Assembly (NCBI RefSeq): GCF_029690065.1
Contig: NZ_CP121463.1
Span: 1,178,001-1,242,000 of the forward strand
Length of the DNA stretch: 64,000 bases
Direction: 5' to 3'
Origin: Arthrobacter sp. Y-9
GTDB taxonomy: Bacteria > Actinomycetota > Actinomycetes > Actinomycetales > Micrococcaceae
Of this stretch, positions 33,991 to 42,767 are shown piece by piece; positions within the stretch are counted from its first letter, which is position 1, and each line of letters opens with the position of its first letter. The notes under the pieces were generated by a model. The model was given only the letters and a program-made list of their open reading frames with translations, ran no database searches and had not been told where the DNA came from. A program made the position numbers and the translations under genes.

Positions 33991-35181
33991 ATGGCCAAGG
34001 CCGAGCTGGACATCAACAATCTGCCGTATGCGGATGGCGACTTCTTCGCCTTCGAACAACTGCTCTCCGACAAGGAGCGCGACCGCCTGAGTGAGATCAG
34101 GACCTGGCTCGACCGCGAGGTCCGGCCCATCGCCGTGGATTGCTGGAACCGCGGCGAGTTCCCCATGGAGCTGATCCCGAAGCTCGCGGAACTGGATGTG
34201 ATGAGCCCGGTGCGCCGCCAGGGGTATTCGAACCTGTTCGCGGGGATCGTGCACGCTGAGTTCACGCGCGCGGACACCTCCATCGCCACCTTCATGGGAG
34301 TTCATGACGGTCTCTTCACCGGCTCGATCGAGGCCCTGGCCTCGGAAGAGCAGAAGGAGGCCTGGCTGCCGGACATCTACGCCATGAAGAAGATCGGCGC
34401 CTTCGGGCTGACCGAGCCTCTCGGTGGTTCCGATGTGGCCGGGGGCACGCGCACCACCGCGCAGAAGGACGGGGACACCTGGATCCTCAACGGCGCCAAG
34501 CGGTGGATCGGAAACGCCACCTTCTCGGACTACGTGGTCATCTACGCCCGCGACGTCGCGGACAACCAGGTCAAGGCCTTCCTGGTCGACACCACGCTCC
34601 CGGGTTACCGCGCCACGAAGATCGAGAACAAGATCTCGCTCCGCACCGTGCAGAACGCGGACATCGTGCTGGAGAACGTCGTGGTGCCGGACAGTCACAA
34701 GCTCGCGGGCGGCAACAGCTTCCGGGACACCAACAAGGTTCTCAAGGTCACCCGTCTGGCGGTCGCCTGGCAGGCGGTGGGGCAGCAGCTCGCCGCGTTC
34801 GACGTCGCGCGGCGCTATGCGGTGGAGCGTCACCAGTTCGGCCGCCCGCTCGCCTCGTTCCAGCTCGTGCAGGAACAGCTCGTCAAGATCCTCGGCAACG
34901 CTGTCAGCTCCATGGGGATGATGGTCCGGCTGTCGCAGCTCGAGGATGCCGGTGTCGCGAAGGACGAGCAGTCCGCGCTCGCCAAGGCCTTCACCACCGC
35001 ACGGATGCGCGAGTCGGTGGCGATCGGCCGCAGCCTCCTGGGAGGCAACGGCATCGTCACCGATTACGAGATCGCCAAGATCTTCTCCGACGCGGAGGCC
35101 ATCTACTCCTATGAGGGCACTTACGAGATCAACACCCTTGTGACGGGCCGCGCCATCACGGGCATCTCCGCCATCGTCTGA
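33991..35181 (+). CDS. Acyl-CoA dehydrogenase, glutaryl-CoA-dehydrogenase-like
   Basis: A 396-residue FAD enzyme. ACAD landmarks are GAFGLTEPLGGSDVAGG (about 134-150), WILNGAKRWIGNATF (about 162-176), RHQFGRPLASFQLVQ and the C-terminal SYEGTYEINTLVTGRAITG. The last segment carries the catalytic Glu (YEGT) and the R-A-I-T-G ending characteristic of glutaryl-CoA dehydrogenases, which oxidise and decarboxylate glutaryl-CoA to crotonyl-CoA in lysine/tryptophan breakdown. GTGGAGGGATC precedes ATG 33991. It is alone, with a hairpin terminator after it. Other short-chain acyl-CoA substrates remain possible. Confidence 0.9.
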   Translation: MAKAELDINNLPYADGDFFAFEQLLSDKERDRLSEIRTWLDREVRPIAVDCWNRGEFPMELIPKLAELDVMSPVRRQGYSNLFAGIVHAEFTRADTSIATFMGVHDGLFTGSIEALASEEQKEAWLPDIYAMKKIGAFGLTEPLGGSDVAGGTRTTAQKDGDTWILNGAKRWIGNATFSDYVVIYARDVADNQVKAFLVDTTLPGYRATKIENKISLRTVQNADIVLENVVVPDSHKLAGGNSFRDTNKVLKVTRLAVAWQAVGQQLAAFDVARRYAVERHQFGRPLASFQLVQEQLVKILGNAVSSMGMMVRLSQLEDAGVAKDEQSALAKAFTTARMRESVAIGRSLLGGNGIVTDYEIAKIFSDAEAIYSYEGTYEINTLVTGRAITGISAIV

Positions 35182-35246
35182 CGTCGGCACGCCCAGGGGC
35201 GTCCGGGTGGCGGCTCGTGCGTCGCCGCGACGATCCACTCCATGTC

Positions 35247-35276
35247 CAGGCCGGTTCCCCAGGGGGAGCCGGCCTG
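35247..35276 (+). terminator. Hairpin terminator after the acyl-CoA dehydrogenase gene
   Basis: CAGGCCGG (35247-35254) pairs with CCGGCCTG (35269-35276), extended inward by TTCCCC against GGGGGAG. It lies before a convergent gene. Confidence 0.65.
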
Positions 35277-35312
35277 TGGCGTGAGGAGGCCTGATCCTCA
35301 CGGGAGAAGGCC

Positions 35313-35945
35313 TCATCCCCACGGGAGAAGGATGGAGGGCCGGAGGTCCTGAATGAAGCGCAGGGGATCGACGTACTCGTCCTCCTGCCGCACGCCCCAA
35401 TGGACGCAGACGGAGACGGCGCAGTGTCCCGGCCGGAGGAAGCCGATCCGTTGACCCTTGCGCACCGCGTCCCCGGGTTTCAGCTCACTCTCGACCGGTT
35501 CGAAGCTGCTCTTCAGATCGTGACCGTGGTCGATCGTGATGACCGGGCGGTCCACGACCGTGCCACGGAAGCTGACCACGCCGTCGGCGGGGGAGAGGAC
35601 GGCGGCGCCGTTCCCCTCAGAACCCCGGAGGTCGACCCCCCGGTGCCCGCTCAGCCAGGGCTGGTCCGGCGGGTCGAACAGCCGGATCACCTCGTGGCGC
35701 AGCGGCCGCCCGGGATGGTCCAGGGGCCAGGCCCAGGAGGAGGCGGCCCTGGCCGTCGAGCGCTGCGGCGAGGCGAGGACTTCTCCCGGGGGATCCGCCG
35801 CGGCGGACGTGGGGGCTGAGGCCAGCATCGAGGCCATCAGAACGCCCGCCTGGACGGCAGGGCGTGCGGCGCCTCGCCGCCGTCGTGGTGGACTCCCTGG
35901 CGGTGGACAGCTTCGTGATCGGTCCATGGTCTGCGTGCTCGTCAT
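35313..35945 (-). CDS. Secreted M23-family (LytM-like) endopeptidase
   Basis: A 210-residue exported protein. A long basic N-region (about 1-30) precedes a hydrophobic segment AGVLMASMLASAPTSAAA (about 33-50) ending in a signal-peptidase-like AxA site. The mature part is one M23 domain: HRGVDLRGSEGN (first His and Asp of the zinc site, about 99-110), HDLKSSFEP and the HWG signature in VCVHWGVRQ (about 178-186). Such enzymes cut peptidoglycan cross-bridges or act as inactive cell-division activators. Here the zinc ligands seem complete, although HDLKSSF replaces the usual HxxxLxTxY. It is divergent from rpsB, a common actinobacterial arrangement. Confidence 0.88.
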   Translation of the reverse strand: MTSTQTMDRSRSCPPPGSPPRRRRGAARPAVQAGVLMASMLASAPTSAAADPPGEVLASPQRSTARAASSWAWPLDHPGRPLRHEVIRLFDPPDQPWLSGHRGVDLRGSEGNGAAVLSPADGVVSFRGTVVDRPVITIDHGHDLKSSFEPVESELKPGDAVRKGQRIGFLRPGHCAVSVCVHWGVRQEDEYVDPLRFIQDLRPSILLPWG

Positions 35946-36053
35946 GACACCACCCTCGCCGGGCTTCGGAGGCGGGGGAACGGGGCTGATGGCGTATGTG
36001 GAGGGGAGAGGCGAGGCGCCGTGTGGAAAGCGGGACGGGTAGCGCCCGTGTAG

Positions 36054-36354
36054 TACACTGGGGACTGCAGTCTTCTGTGTCCTGCGCCTGCCCGGCGCGG
36101 GTCACGCCGACTGACTTCGCGTGTCCATCCTCGCAGCCCCCTCAATCCGTTCGCGGAGTGATCGCTGTGGGCTGGGACTGCTCACGGTCCACGTTTCCGG
36201 GTTCACCGGGACCGCGGCGAGTGGTTCCTGGGGCACCAGGAGCCCGGATGTGATGTCCGGACTGATAACCGACAAAAACACTATGGCAGGGCAAGAGCGG
36301 CCACTCGAAAGGCCCTCTCACGAGAATGCGTGACCTGCCGGAAGGAGCGATGGC
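36054..36354 (+). promoter_or_regulatory. rpsB promoter and long 5' leader
   Basis: The 409 bases between the peptidase and rpsB hold no gene I can support. TACACT (36054-36059) is a plausible -10, with no good -35. The following leader of almost 300 bases contains several G/C-rich inverted stretches and then an A-rich segment (36270-36290). Ribosomal protein S2 represses its own mRNA in other bacteria through a leader structure, so autoregulation is plausible. I could not derive the fold. The last bases hold GGAAGGAGC, the rpsB ribosome site. Confidence 0.5.
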
Positions 36355-37188
36355 ATGCCCGTCGTAACCATGCGCCAGCTGCTCGACAGCGGTGTCCACT
36401 TCGGCCACCAGACCCGCCGTTGGAACCCGAAGATGAAGCGCTTCATCCTCACCGAGCGCAACGGCATCTACATCATCGACCTGCAGCAGGCCCTGTCCTA
36501 CATCGACCGTGCTTACGAGCACGTCAAGGCCACTGTCGCCCACGGCGGCACCGTGCTCTTCGTCGGCACCAAGAAGCAGGCTCAGGAAGCAATCGCCGAG
36601 CAGGCCACCCGCGTGGGTCAGCCCTACGTGAACCAGCGCTGGCTGGGCGGTATGCTCACCAACTTCCAGACCGTCGCCAAGCGCATCCAGCGCATGAAGG
36701 AGCTCGAAGAGCTCAACTTCGACGACGTCGCCGGCTCCGGCTACACCAAGAAGGAGCTCCTGCTCCTCAAGCGTGAGCTGACCAAGCTCGAGGCCAACCT
36801 CGGCGGTATCCGCAACCTCACGAAGACCCCTTCCCTCCTCTGGGTGGTTGACACCAAGAAGGAGCACCTGGCGGTCGACGAGGCCAAGAAGCTGGGTATC
36901 CCGGTCGTCGCCATCCTCGACACCAACTGCGATCCGGATGAGGTCGACTTCCCGATCCCGGGCAACGATGACGCCATCCGCTCCGTGAACCTGCTGACCC
37001 GCGTTGTTGCCGACGCCGTCGCCGAGGGTTTGATCGCTCGTAACAACCGCGCAAACGGCACCGCCGAGACTGCTGAAGAGCCCCTGGCCGCCTGGGAGCG
37101 CGAGCTCCTGGAAGGCGAGAAGGCTGCTGAGGCTCCCGCTGCTGAAGCTACTGAGGCTCCCGCTGCTGAGGCTCCGGCCGCCGAGTAA
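36355..37188 (+). CDS. rpsB: 30S ribosomal protein S2
   Basis: A 277-residue ribosomal protein of the small-subunit body. The start [20 protein letters not shown] and the segments [21 protein letters not shown] and [22 protein letters not shown] are diagnostic. The C-terminus has an Ala/Glu/Pro-rich tail (about 245-277, [19 protein letters not shown] type repeats), as in many actinobacterial S2 proteins. The ribosome site GGAAGGAGC is strong and codon bias is high. It heads the rpsB-tsf-pyrH-frr-cdsA block, and a long leader precedes it. Confidence 0.98.
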   Translation: MPVVTMRQLLDSGVHFGHQTRRWNPKMKRFILTERNGIYIIDLQQALSYIDRAYEHVKATVAHGGTVLFVGTKKQAQEAIAEQATRVGQPYVNQRWLGGMLTNFQTVAKRIQRMKELEELNFDDVAGSGYTKKELLLLKRELTKLEANLGGIRNLTKTPSLLWVVDTKKEHLAVDEAKKLGIPVVAILDTNCDPDEVDFPIPGNDDAIRSVNLLTRVVADAVAEGLIARNNRANGTAETAEEPLAAWERELLEGEKAAEAPAAEATEAPAAEAPAAE

Positions 37189-37230
37189 GTCCCTGACTGC
37201 GACCGTCCCGGGTATCACCCGGAACGGCTG

Positions 37231-37268
37231 GTGACAGGATGGCTGCCTCCGGGCGGCCATCCTGTCAC
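37231..37268 (+). terminator. Hairpin between rpsB and tsf
   Basis: GTGACAGGATGGC (37231-37243) pairs perfectly with 37256-37268. It may attenuate transcription into tsf or protect the rpsB mRNA end, as no U-run follows. Confidence 0.65.
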
Positions 37269-37318
37269 GCATGTCATACCCAGATCTTTAGACGCAACAA
37301 CACATTTGAGGGGTTCCC

Positions 37319-38155
37319 ATGGCGAACTACACTGCTGCTGACATCAAGGCCCTGCGTGAGCGCACCGGCGCCGGCATGATGGACGTCAAGAAGGCTCTTG
37401 ACGAGGCCAACGGTGATGCCGAGAAGGCCATTGAAATCATCCGTATCAAGGGCCTGAAGGGCGCCACCAAGCGCGAAGGCCGCTCCACCGCCGAGGGCCT
37501 CGTCGCCGCCAAGGTCGTGGGCAACGTCGGCTACATGGTCGAGGTCAACTGCGAGACCGACTTCGTCGCCAAGAGCGACAAGTTCATCTCCATCGCCGAC
37601 AAGGTGCTCGCCGCCGCCGTGGCCGCCAACACCGGTGACCTGGAGACCCTGCTCGCCGCCGACGTCGACGGCAAGCCGCTGTCCGAGGTCGTCGTCGAAG
37701 AGGGCGCCGTGCTCGGCGAGAAGGTCGCCGTCCGTCGCGTGGCCCGTGTCGAGGGTGGCACCGTTGACGCCTACCTGCACAAGACCTCCAAGGACCTCCC
37801 GGCTCAGGTCGGCGTGCTGTTCGCCGTCTCCGGCACCGGCGAGGCCGCCGAGACCGCCGCTCACGACGTCGCCGTTCACGTGGCCGCCATGGCCCCGAAC
37901 TACCTGACCCGTGAAGACGTTCCGGCCGAGCTGGTCGACAACGAGCGCCGCATCGCCGAGGAGACCGCCAAGGCCGAGGGCAAGCCCGAGGCTGCGCTGC
38001 CGAAGATCGTCGAAGGCCGCGTGACCGGCTTCTTCAAGGGCGAGGTCCTCGTGGACCAGGCGTTCGCGAAGGATGCCAAGAAGACCGTGGGCGCCGTCCT
38101 CGAAGAGGCCGGCGTTCAGGCTGTGGCTGTCGCTCGCTTCCGCGTCGGCTCCTAG
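37319..38155 (+). CDS. tsf: Translation elongation factor Ts
   Basis: Nucleotide exchange factor for EF-Tu. The 278-residue protein starts with a UBA-like domain ADIKALRERTGAGMMDVKKAL (about 7-27, RTGAGMMDVKKAL core), has the TDFVAKSDKF motif (about 80-89) that inserts near the EF-Tu magnesium site, and a core dimerisation-like region. Its length is typical of actinobacteria. GAGGGG lies six bases before ATG 37319. It is the second gene of the ribosomal block. Confidence 0.98.
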   Translation: MANYTAADIKALRERTGAGMMDVKKALDEANGDAEKAIEIIRIKGLKGATKREGRSTAEGLVAAKVVGNVGYMVEVNCETDFVAKSDKFISIADKVLAAAVAANTGDLETLLAADVDGKPLSEVVVEEGAVLGEKVAVRRVARVEGGTVDAYLHKTSKDLPAQVGVLFAVSGTGEAAETAAHDVAVHVAAMAPNYLTREDVPAELVDNERRIAEETAKAEGKPEAALPKIVEGRVTGFFKGEVLVDQAFAKDAKKTVGAVLEEAGVQAVAVARFRVGS

Positions 38156-38167
38156 TCAGACATTCAG

Positions 38168-38199
38168 AAGGGGTGGCTACTTCGGTAGCCGCCCCTTTT
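38168..38199 (+). terminator. Rho-independent terminator after tsf
   Basis: AAGGGGTGGCTAC (38168-38180), loop TTCG, and the complementary arm 38185-38197 ending in TTTT. It separates rpsB-tsf from pyrH, which has its own promoter. Confidence 0.88.
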
Positions 38200-38276
38200 G
38201 TGTGCGCCCTGACGGACGGTTTCCGCCCGTCGGGGAGTGCACACGGGCGGCGCCGCTGACGCCGGGCTCCGCAACA

Positions 38277-38282
38277 TATAGT
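38277..38282 (+). promoter_or_regulatory. -10 box of the pyrH promoter
   Basis: TATAGT, 28 bases before ATG 38311, sits after the tsf terminator. No convincing -35 was found. Confidence 0.5.
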
Positions 38283-38310
38283 GAAGACAGAACCGAGCCA
38301 GGGAGGCCCC

Positions 38311-39051
38311 ATGGAAAACACCACCATCGCCAACGATCCGTCGCCGCGCCGCCGTCGAGTGCTGCTGAAGCTCTCCGGTGAGGTCTTCGGCGGAGGCAAG
38401 CTGGGCGTGGACCCTGAGACGGTGCGTGGCATCGCCACCCAGATCGCCGAAGCGGTCAAGAACGAGGTGGAAGTGGCCGTCGTGGTGGGCGGTGGCAACT
38501 TCTTCCGGGGCGCCGAACTGTCGCAGAGCGGCATGGACCGCTCCCGCGCCGACTACATGGGCATGCTCGGCACGGTCATGAACAGCCTCGCGCTGCAGGA
38601 CTTCCTGGAGCAGGCAGGCGTCGACACCCGCGTGCAGTCCGCGATCTCGATGGCCCAGGTGGCGGAGGTCTACATTCCGCGCCGTGCGATCCGCCACATG
38701 GAGAAGAACCGCGTGGTGATCTTCGGAGCCGGAGCCGGCCTGCCGTACTTCTCCACGGACACCGTGGCGGCGCAGCGTGCCCTCGAGATCCACGCCGACG
38801 AGGTCCTGATGGCCAAGAGCGGTGTGGACGGCGTGTACACCGCCGACCCCAAGACCAACCCGGATGCCGAGAAGCTCGACGTCCTCAGCTATGACGAGGC
38901 ACTGCGCCGCGACATCCGCGTGATGGATCAGACGGCCATGACCATGTGCAAGGACAACAAGCTCCCGATGCTGGTGTTCGGCATGGAGGGCGAGGGCAAT
39001 GTCACCCGTGCCATCCTCGGCGAGGACCTCGGCACCCGCGTCACCCCGTAG
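38311..39051 (+). CDS. pyrH: UMP kinase
   Basis: Phosphorylates UMP to UDP with ATP in pyrimidine synthesis. The 246-residue amino-acid-kinase-fold protein has [14 protein letters not shown] (about 15-28), [12 protein letters not shown] (about 56-67), [18 protein letters not shown] (UMP site) and [13 protein letters not shown] near 167-180. The N-terminus is about 12 residues longer than in E. coli. GGGAGG before ATG 38311 supports this start; ATG 38281 is unlikely because it overlaps the -10 element. Confidence 0.97.
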   Translation: MENTTIANDPSPRRRRVLLKLSGEVFGGGKLGVDPETVRGIATQIAEAVKNEVEVAVVVGGGNFFRGAELSQSGMDRSRADYMGMLGTVMNSLALQDFLEQAGVDTRVQSAISMAQVAEVYIPRRAIRHMEKNRVVIFGAGAGLPYFSTDTVAAQRALEIHADEVLMAKSGVDGVYTADPKTNPDAEKLDVLSYDEALRRDIRVMDQTAMTMCKDNKLPMLVFGMEGEGNVTRAILGEDLGTRVTP

Positions 39052-39061
39052 TGCCCTGGCC

Positions 39062-39103
39062 GCAGCCGTCCCGAACCCCGCGGCAGTCCGGGGACGGCGG
39101 CTG
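39062..39103 (+). terminator. Hairpin after pyrH
   Basis: GCAGCCGTCCC at the start and GGGACGGC (39091-39098) plus CTGC at the end form an imperfect stem of about 11 pairs around an 18-base loop. A -10-like TAGGAT (39108-39113) that may serve frr follows at once. Confidence 0.5.
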
Positions 39104-39107
39104 CGGC

Positions 39108-39113
39108 TAGGAT
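39108..39113 (+). promoter_or_regulatory. -10 box of the frr promoter
   Basis: TAGGAT would start a transcript near 39120, leaving a leader of about 50 bases with AGGAGA before the frr GTG start. The leader contains an in-frame upstream start that is not used. Confidence 0.5.
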
Positions 39114-39171
39114 GTTTGTAGTTGTGCCTGGATCACAGGCACGTTTCACCCATGAGTTCACAGGAGAAACC

Positions 39172-39729
39172 GTGATCGAAGAGACCCTGCTCGAAGCGGG
39201 CGAAAAGATGGACAAGGCCATCGAGGTGGCCAAGGAAGATTTCGCCTCGGTGCGCACGGGTCGCGCGAACCCGGCTCTCTACAGCAAGGTGATCGTGGAG
39301 TACTACGGCACTCCCACACCGCTGCAGCAGCTGGCGTCCTTCGCCGTTCCGGAAGCCCGCACCATCCTCATCACCCCGTACGACAAGACGGCGCTGCGTG
39401 ACATCGAGAAGGCCCTGAGCGACTCCGAGGTGGGCGCCAACCCGTCCAACGACGGCAACGTGATCCGCGTGGTCCTGCCCGAGCTGACGCAGGAGCGCCG
39501 CAAGGAGTACGTCAAGATCGTCAAGGGCAAGGCCGAAGACGCCAAGGTCTCCGTCCGTTCCATCCGCCGCAAGGCCAAGGACACCCTGGACAAGCTCGTC
39601 AAGGACGGCGAAGCCGGCGAGGACGACGGCGCTCGTGGCGAGAAGGAGCTCGACGCTCTGACCAAGCAGCACGTCGACGCCATCGACGAGCTGCTCAAGC
39701 GCAAGGAAGCTGAGCTCCTCGAAGTCTGA
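39172..39729 (+). CDS. frr: Ribosome recycling factor
   Basis: Splits the post-termination ribosome together with EF-G. The 185-residue protein is exactly the usual length when it starts at GTG 39172, which follows AGGAGA by six bases. It has [20 protein letters not shown] (about 18-37), [21 protein letters not shown] and [16 protein letters not shown], then the long helix [20 protein letters not shown]. The stop codon overlaps the cdsA start (TGATG). Confidence 0.97.
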   Translation: MIEETLLEAGEKMDKAIEVAKEDFASVRTGRANPALYSKVIVEYYGTPTPLQQLASFAVPEARTILITPYDKTALRDIEKALSDSEVGANPSNDGNVIRVVLPELTQERRKEYVKIVKGKAEDAKVSVRSIRRKAKDTLDKLVKDGEAGEDDGARGEKELDALTKQHVDAIDELLKRKEAELLEV

Positions 39730-40640
39730 TGACTGAGCACGCTGGGCGGCGCCGTCCCCCGCGAACCGCGCGTCCCAACCCCACGCCCAAGGCCGGCCGG
39801 GATCTCCCGGCCGCCATCGGCGTGGGGCTCGGGCTGCTCGTCGTGGTGCTGGGCACGCTGTTCTTCCTTCCTCTCGGCTTCGTGGCCGTCGTGACGGGCT
39901 TTGCCTGTCTCGGCGTCTGGGAAGTCGCCCGCGCCCTGGAGAGCTACGGCATCAGGGTGACGATCGCGCCCCTCATGCTGGCCTCGGTCGCGCTGCCGTT
40001 CGTGTCCTACTTCGGGGGACTGGAAGCCCTGCTGTACGGGGTCGTGGCGGGAGCCTTCGCCATCCTGGTCTGGCGGAGCGCCGAATCCGCCGAAGGCGCG
40101 GCCCCCAGCATCTATGCGAGCATCTTCATCCTGGCCTGGGTGCCCTTCTTCATCAGTTTCGCGGTCCTGTCCCTGCACACCGGGGTGGGGCAGGCGAGTC
40201 TCGGTCTCTGGCCGGGCGGCGAGGCGCCGCAGGGCGTCTACCAGCTGATGACCATGCTGCTCCTCGTGGTGGCGAATGACACCTTCGGCTATCTCGTGGG
40301 CGCCTCCCTCGGCAAGCACCCCATGGCGCCGAAGATCAGTCCCAAGAAGTCCTGGGAAGGGTTCGCCGGCTCGGTGGCCGGCGCCGTTCTCATCGGCGTC
40401 CTGGCCTGCGTGTTCGTCCTGGACAAGCCCTGGTGGCTCGGAGTGGTGCTGGCGATCGGCATGGTCGGCGCCGCCACGGCGGGTGACCTGGCCGAGTCGA
40501 TGGTCAAGCGCGAGCTCGGGGTCAAGGACATGAGCTCGATCCTGCCCGGCCACGGCGGGGTCATGGACCGGCTGGACTCGGTTCTCTTCGCGTCGCCGGT
40601 GGCCTTTATCCTGTTCCATGTCTTTGAAAACGCACATTGA
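39729..40640 (+). CDS. cdsA: Phosphatidate cytidylyltransferase
   Basis: Integral membrane enzyme making CDP-diacylglycerol from phosphatidate and CTP, the precursor used by phosphatidyltransferases such as the one at 16284. The 303-residue protein has about eight hydrophobic segments and the family signature at the C-terminus: SPKKSWEGFAGS (about 204-215), then GDLAESMVKRELGVKDMSS (about 253-271) and PGHGGVMDRLDS (about 274-285). The start overlaps the frr stop codon. The basic N-terminal tail (about 30 residues) is typical of actinobacteria. Confidence 0.96.
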   Translation: MTEHAGRRRPPRTARPNPTPKAGRDLPAAIGVGLGLLVVVLGTLFFLPLGFVAVVTGFACLGVWEVARALESYGIRVTIAPLMLASVALPFVSYFGGLEALLYGVVAGAFAILVWRSAESAEGAAPSIYASIFILAWVPFFISFAVLSLHTGVGQASLGLWPGGEAPQGVYQLMTMLLLVVANDTFGYLVGASLGKHPMAPKISPKKSWEGFAGSVAGAVLIGVLACVFVLDKPWWLGVVLAIGMVGAATAGDLAESMVKRELGVKDMSSILPGHGGVMDRLDSVLFASPVAFILFHVFENAH

Positions 40641-40687
40641 TGCCGGATGAAGACACCGCATCACGTACTTTCCGTAAGGGGAAATCC

Positions 40688-41269
40688 ATGACAGAAGCGA
40701 GCAGCGGCAAGATCCCCGCGACCTTCCGCCGTGTCGAGCGCTCCAGCTATGGCTACAGCGTGGCGCAGGTGGACGACTTCATGGAGCGCGGCCGGGCGGT
40801 CTTCGAGGACCCCGACCATGACCGCCCCCTCACCAGCACCGATGTGCGCAAGGTGGCCTTCGACCCGGCCCGCGGCGGCTACGAGGCCGCGCAGGTGGAT
40901 CACGCCCTGGACATCCTGGAGGATGCGCTGGCCCACCGGGAACGGGATCATCTGATCGCGGCCCAGGGCGAAGAGGCCTGGCTGGGCGAGGTGGGCCGCC
41001 TGTCCGCGCTGCTGCGCCAGCGTCTGTACCGGCCCGACGGCGAGAAGTTCCGTCACCCGTCCAAGTCCCGGACGCAGGGCTACGCGGTGTCCGAAGTGGA
41101 CGCGCTGTGCAAGGACATCGTCGACTATCTCGAGCACGATCACGCGCTGAGCGTCGATGACGTCCGCCGGGCGTCGTTCCCTCCCGCGAAGGGCCAGGAC
41201 GCGTACGAAGAGGCTCAGGTGGACGCCTTCCTCGACCGGGTGGTCGAGCTGATGGCCGCCATCGACTGA
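40688..41269 (+). CDS. DivIVA-domain protein (two-repeat)
   Basis: A 193-residue soluble protein with the DivIVA-domain pattern FRRVERSSYGYSVAQVDDFM (about 11-30) and a related one near FRHPSKSRTQGYAVSEVDAL, each followed by segments (TDVRKVAFDPARGGYEAAQV and DDVRRASFPPAKG) that repeat the same xxVRxxxFxPxxGGYxxxxVD theme. The protein therefore seems built from two tandem units. Long coiled coils of true Wag31/DivIVA are absent. AAGGGGAAATCC supports ATG 40688; ATG 40637 overlaps the end of cdsA. Its place behind cdsA suggests a link with membrane synthesis at growth sites, by inference. Confidence 0.85.
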   Translation: MTEASSGKIPATFRRVERSSYGYSVAQVDDFMERGRAVFEDPDHDRPLTSTDVRKVAFDPARGGYEAAQVDHALDILEDALAHRERDHLIAAQGEEAWLGEVGRLSALLRQRLYRPDGEKFRHPSKSRTQGYAVSEVDALCKDIVDYLEHDHALSVDDVRRASFPPAKGQDAYEEAQVDAFLDRVVELMAAID

Positions 41270-41284
41270 GTTTCCCTCACGACC

Positions 41285-41320
41285 GACGGCGTCCGGCCTT
41301 CGCCTCGAGCCGACGCCGTC
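41285..41320. terminator. Bidirectional hairpin between the DivIVA and SSS genes
   Basis: GACGGCGTC (41285-41293) pairs with GACGCCGTC (41312-41320), extended by CGG/CCG. It lies between convergent genes and overlaps the SSS stop codon. Confidence 0.6.
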
Positions 41321-42767
41321 AGCGGCGTTCCGGCGCGTGGAGCCGGGTGAGGATCCGCCAGGCGTCCGCCGGGACGCTCCGCGGGGTCCGCCAGGAGACG
41401 CCGATCATGACGGCGAACGCGAGTGGCACGCTCCAGGCCGCCGGCTGCGACAGCCAGACCGGCGCCGTCGTGCCCAGAGCCGCCGTGGCGATCATCGCCG
41501 TCCCGCAGCCGGCGCCTCCGGCGACCATCCCCGCCACCGCGCCCGCCGTGCTGAGGCGCGGCCACCAGATCCCCAGCACGAGCACGGGGCACAGGGTCGA
41601 CGCGGTGAAGGCGAACACCTGACCCACGCTGCCCGCCAGGGCCGGGCTCTGCGTGGGCACCGAGAGCAGGAACGGCACGAGCATCGCGAGCACGGCCGCA
41701 CGCCGGAACCCCTTCACCCCACCGCCCAGGGCGTCCTGGGACAGCACGCCCGCCACGGACACCACGAGCCCCGAGGTCGTGGACAGGAAGGCCGCGAACG
41801 CCCCGGCCACCACGAGGGCGGTGAGCAGGTCGCCGAGCGTCCCCGGGATCAGCGCATGCGGCAGCAGCAGCACGACGGCGTCGGGCTGGGCGCCGCCGAC
41901 GGCCGCGGGCGCGTAGACACGGGCCAGGTACCCGAAGGCGACCGGCAGAAGATAGAACGCCGAGAGCAGGCCCAGGACGAGCACGGTGGTCTTCCGGGCC
42001 GTCGGACCGTCGGGGTTGGTGTAGAAGTGCACCAGCACATGCGGCAGGCCGAGCGTCCCGAGCAGGAGCGCGAGGAACAGTGAGACGTTCTGATACGTCC
42101 CGAGCGCGCCCGTGACGGCTGCGCCGCCCACCGTCAGCGGCGCGGCGGCGGGCCGCAGTCCGGGCAACGAGAACAGCAGGAACAGAAGCGGCACCGCGAG
42201 AGCAGCGAGCTTCAGCCAGAACTGGAACGCCTGGACGAAGGTCATGGACCGCATGCCACCCGCGACGACGGCGAGGGTGACGACCACGGCGACCGTCCCC
42301 GAACCGGCCCACGACGGCAGCCCCATCATGGTGGAGACGGTCAGCGCCGCCCCGTGCAGCTGGGGGATGATGTACAGGCACCCCACCAGGACCACGAGGA
42401 GACTGGTCAGCCGCCGCGCCGGAAGGGAACCGAACCGGGCCTGGACGAAATCCGGCACCGTGTAAGCGCCGGAACGCCGCAGCGGCGCCGCCACGAACAG
42501 CAGCAGCATGAGGTACCCGGCGGTGTAGCCCACCGGGTACCAGAGAGCGTCCCGGCCGTTCAGGAAGACCAGCCCCGCCACGCCCAGGAAGCTCGCGGCG
42601 GACAGGTACTCACCGCCGATGGCCGAGGCGTTCCACCAGGGCTGGACCGTGCGGGACGCCACGTAGAAGTCACTCGTGGTCCGGGAGATCCGCAGCCCGT
42701 GGATGCCGATCAGGAGGGTCGCCGCGGCGACCAGCAGGATCGCTCCGATGGCGAGCGGGGCGTTCAC
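41319..42767 (-). CDS. SSS-family sodium:solute symporter (ActP-like), paralog 1
   Basis: A 482-residue membrane transporter with about 13 hydrophobic segments. It has the solute:sodium symporter features DFYVASRTVQPWWNASAIGGE (about 33-53, core VASRTVQPWWNASAIGGEY), SAASFLGVAGLVFLNGRD, and LPHVLVHFYTNPDG in the middle, matching cation/acetate symporters. GTG 42767 overlaps the stop of the preceding small gene (GTGA), giving translational coupling. It ends a four-gene minus-strand unit, LytS-like, LytR-like, small membrane protein, symporter. It differs clearly from the second ActP-like protein at 45741, so substrates may differ (acetate, propionate, pyruvate). Confidence 0.9.
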   Translation of the reverse strand: MNAPLAIGAILLVAAATLLIGIHGLRISRTTSDFYVASRTVQPWWNASAIGGEYLSAASFLGVAGLVFLNGRDALWYPVGYTAGYLMLLLFVAAPLRRSGAYTVPDFVQARFGSLPARRLTSLLVVLVGCLYIIPQLHGAALTVSTMMGLPSWAGSGTVAVVVTLAVVAGGMRSMTFVQAFQFWLKLAALAVPLLFLLFSLPGLRPAAAPLTVGGAAVTGALGTYQNVSLFLALLLGTLGLPHVLVHFYTNPDGPTARKTTVLVLGLLSAFYLLPVAFGYLARVYAPAAVGGAQPDAVVLLLPHALIPGTLGDLLTALVVAGAFAAFLSTTSGLVVSVAGVLSQDALGGGVKGFRRAAVLAMLVPFLLSVPTQSPALAGSVGQVFAFTASTLCPVLVLGIWWPRLSTAGAVAGMVAGGAGCGTAMIATAALGTTAPVWLSQPAAWSVPLAFAVMIGVSWRTPRSVPADAWRILTRLHAPERR

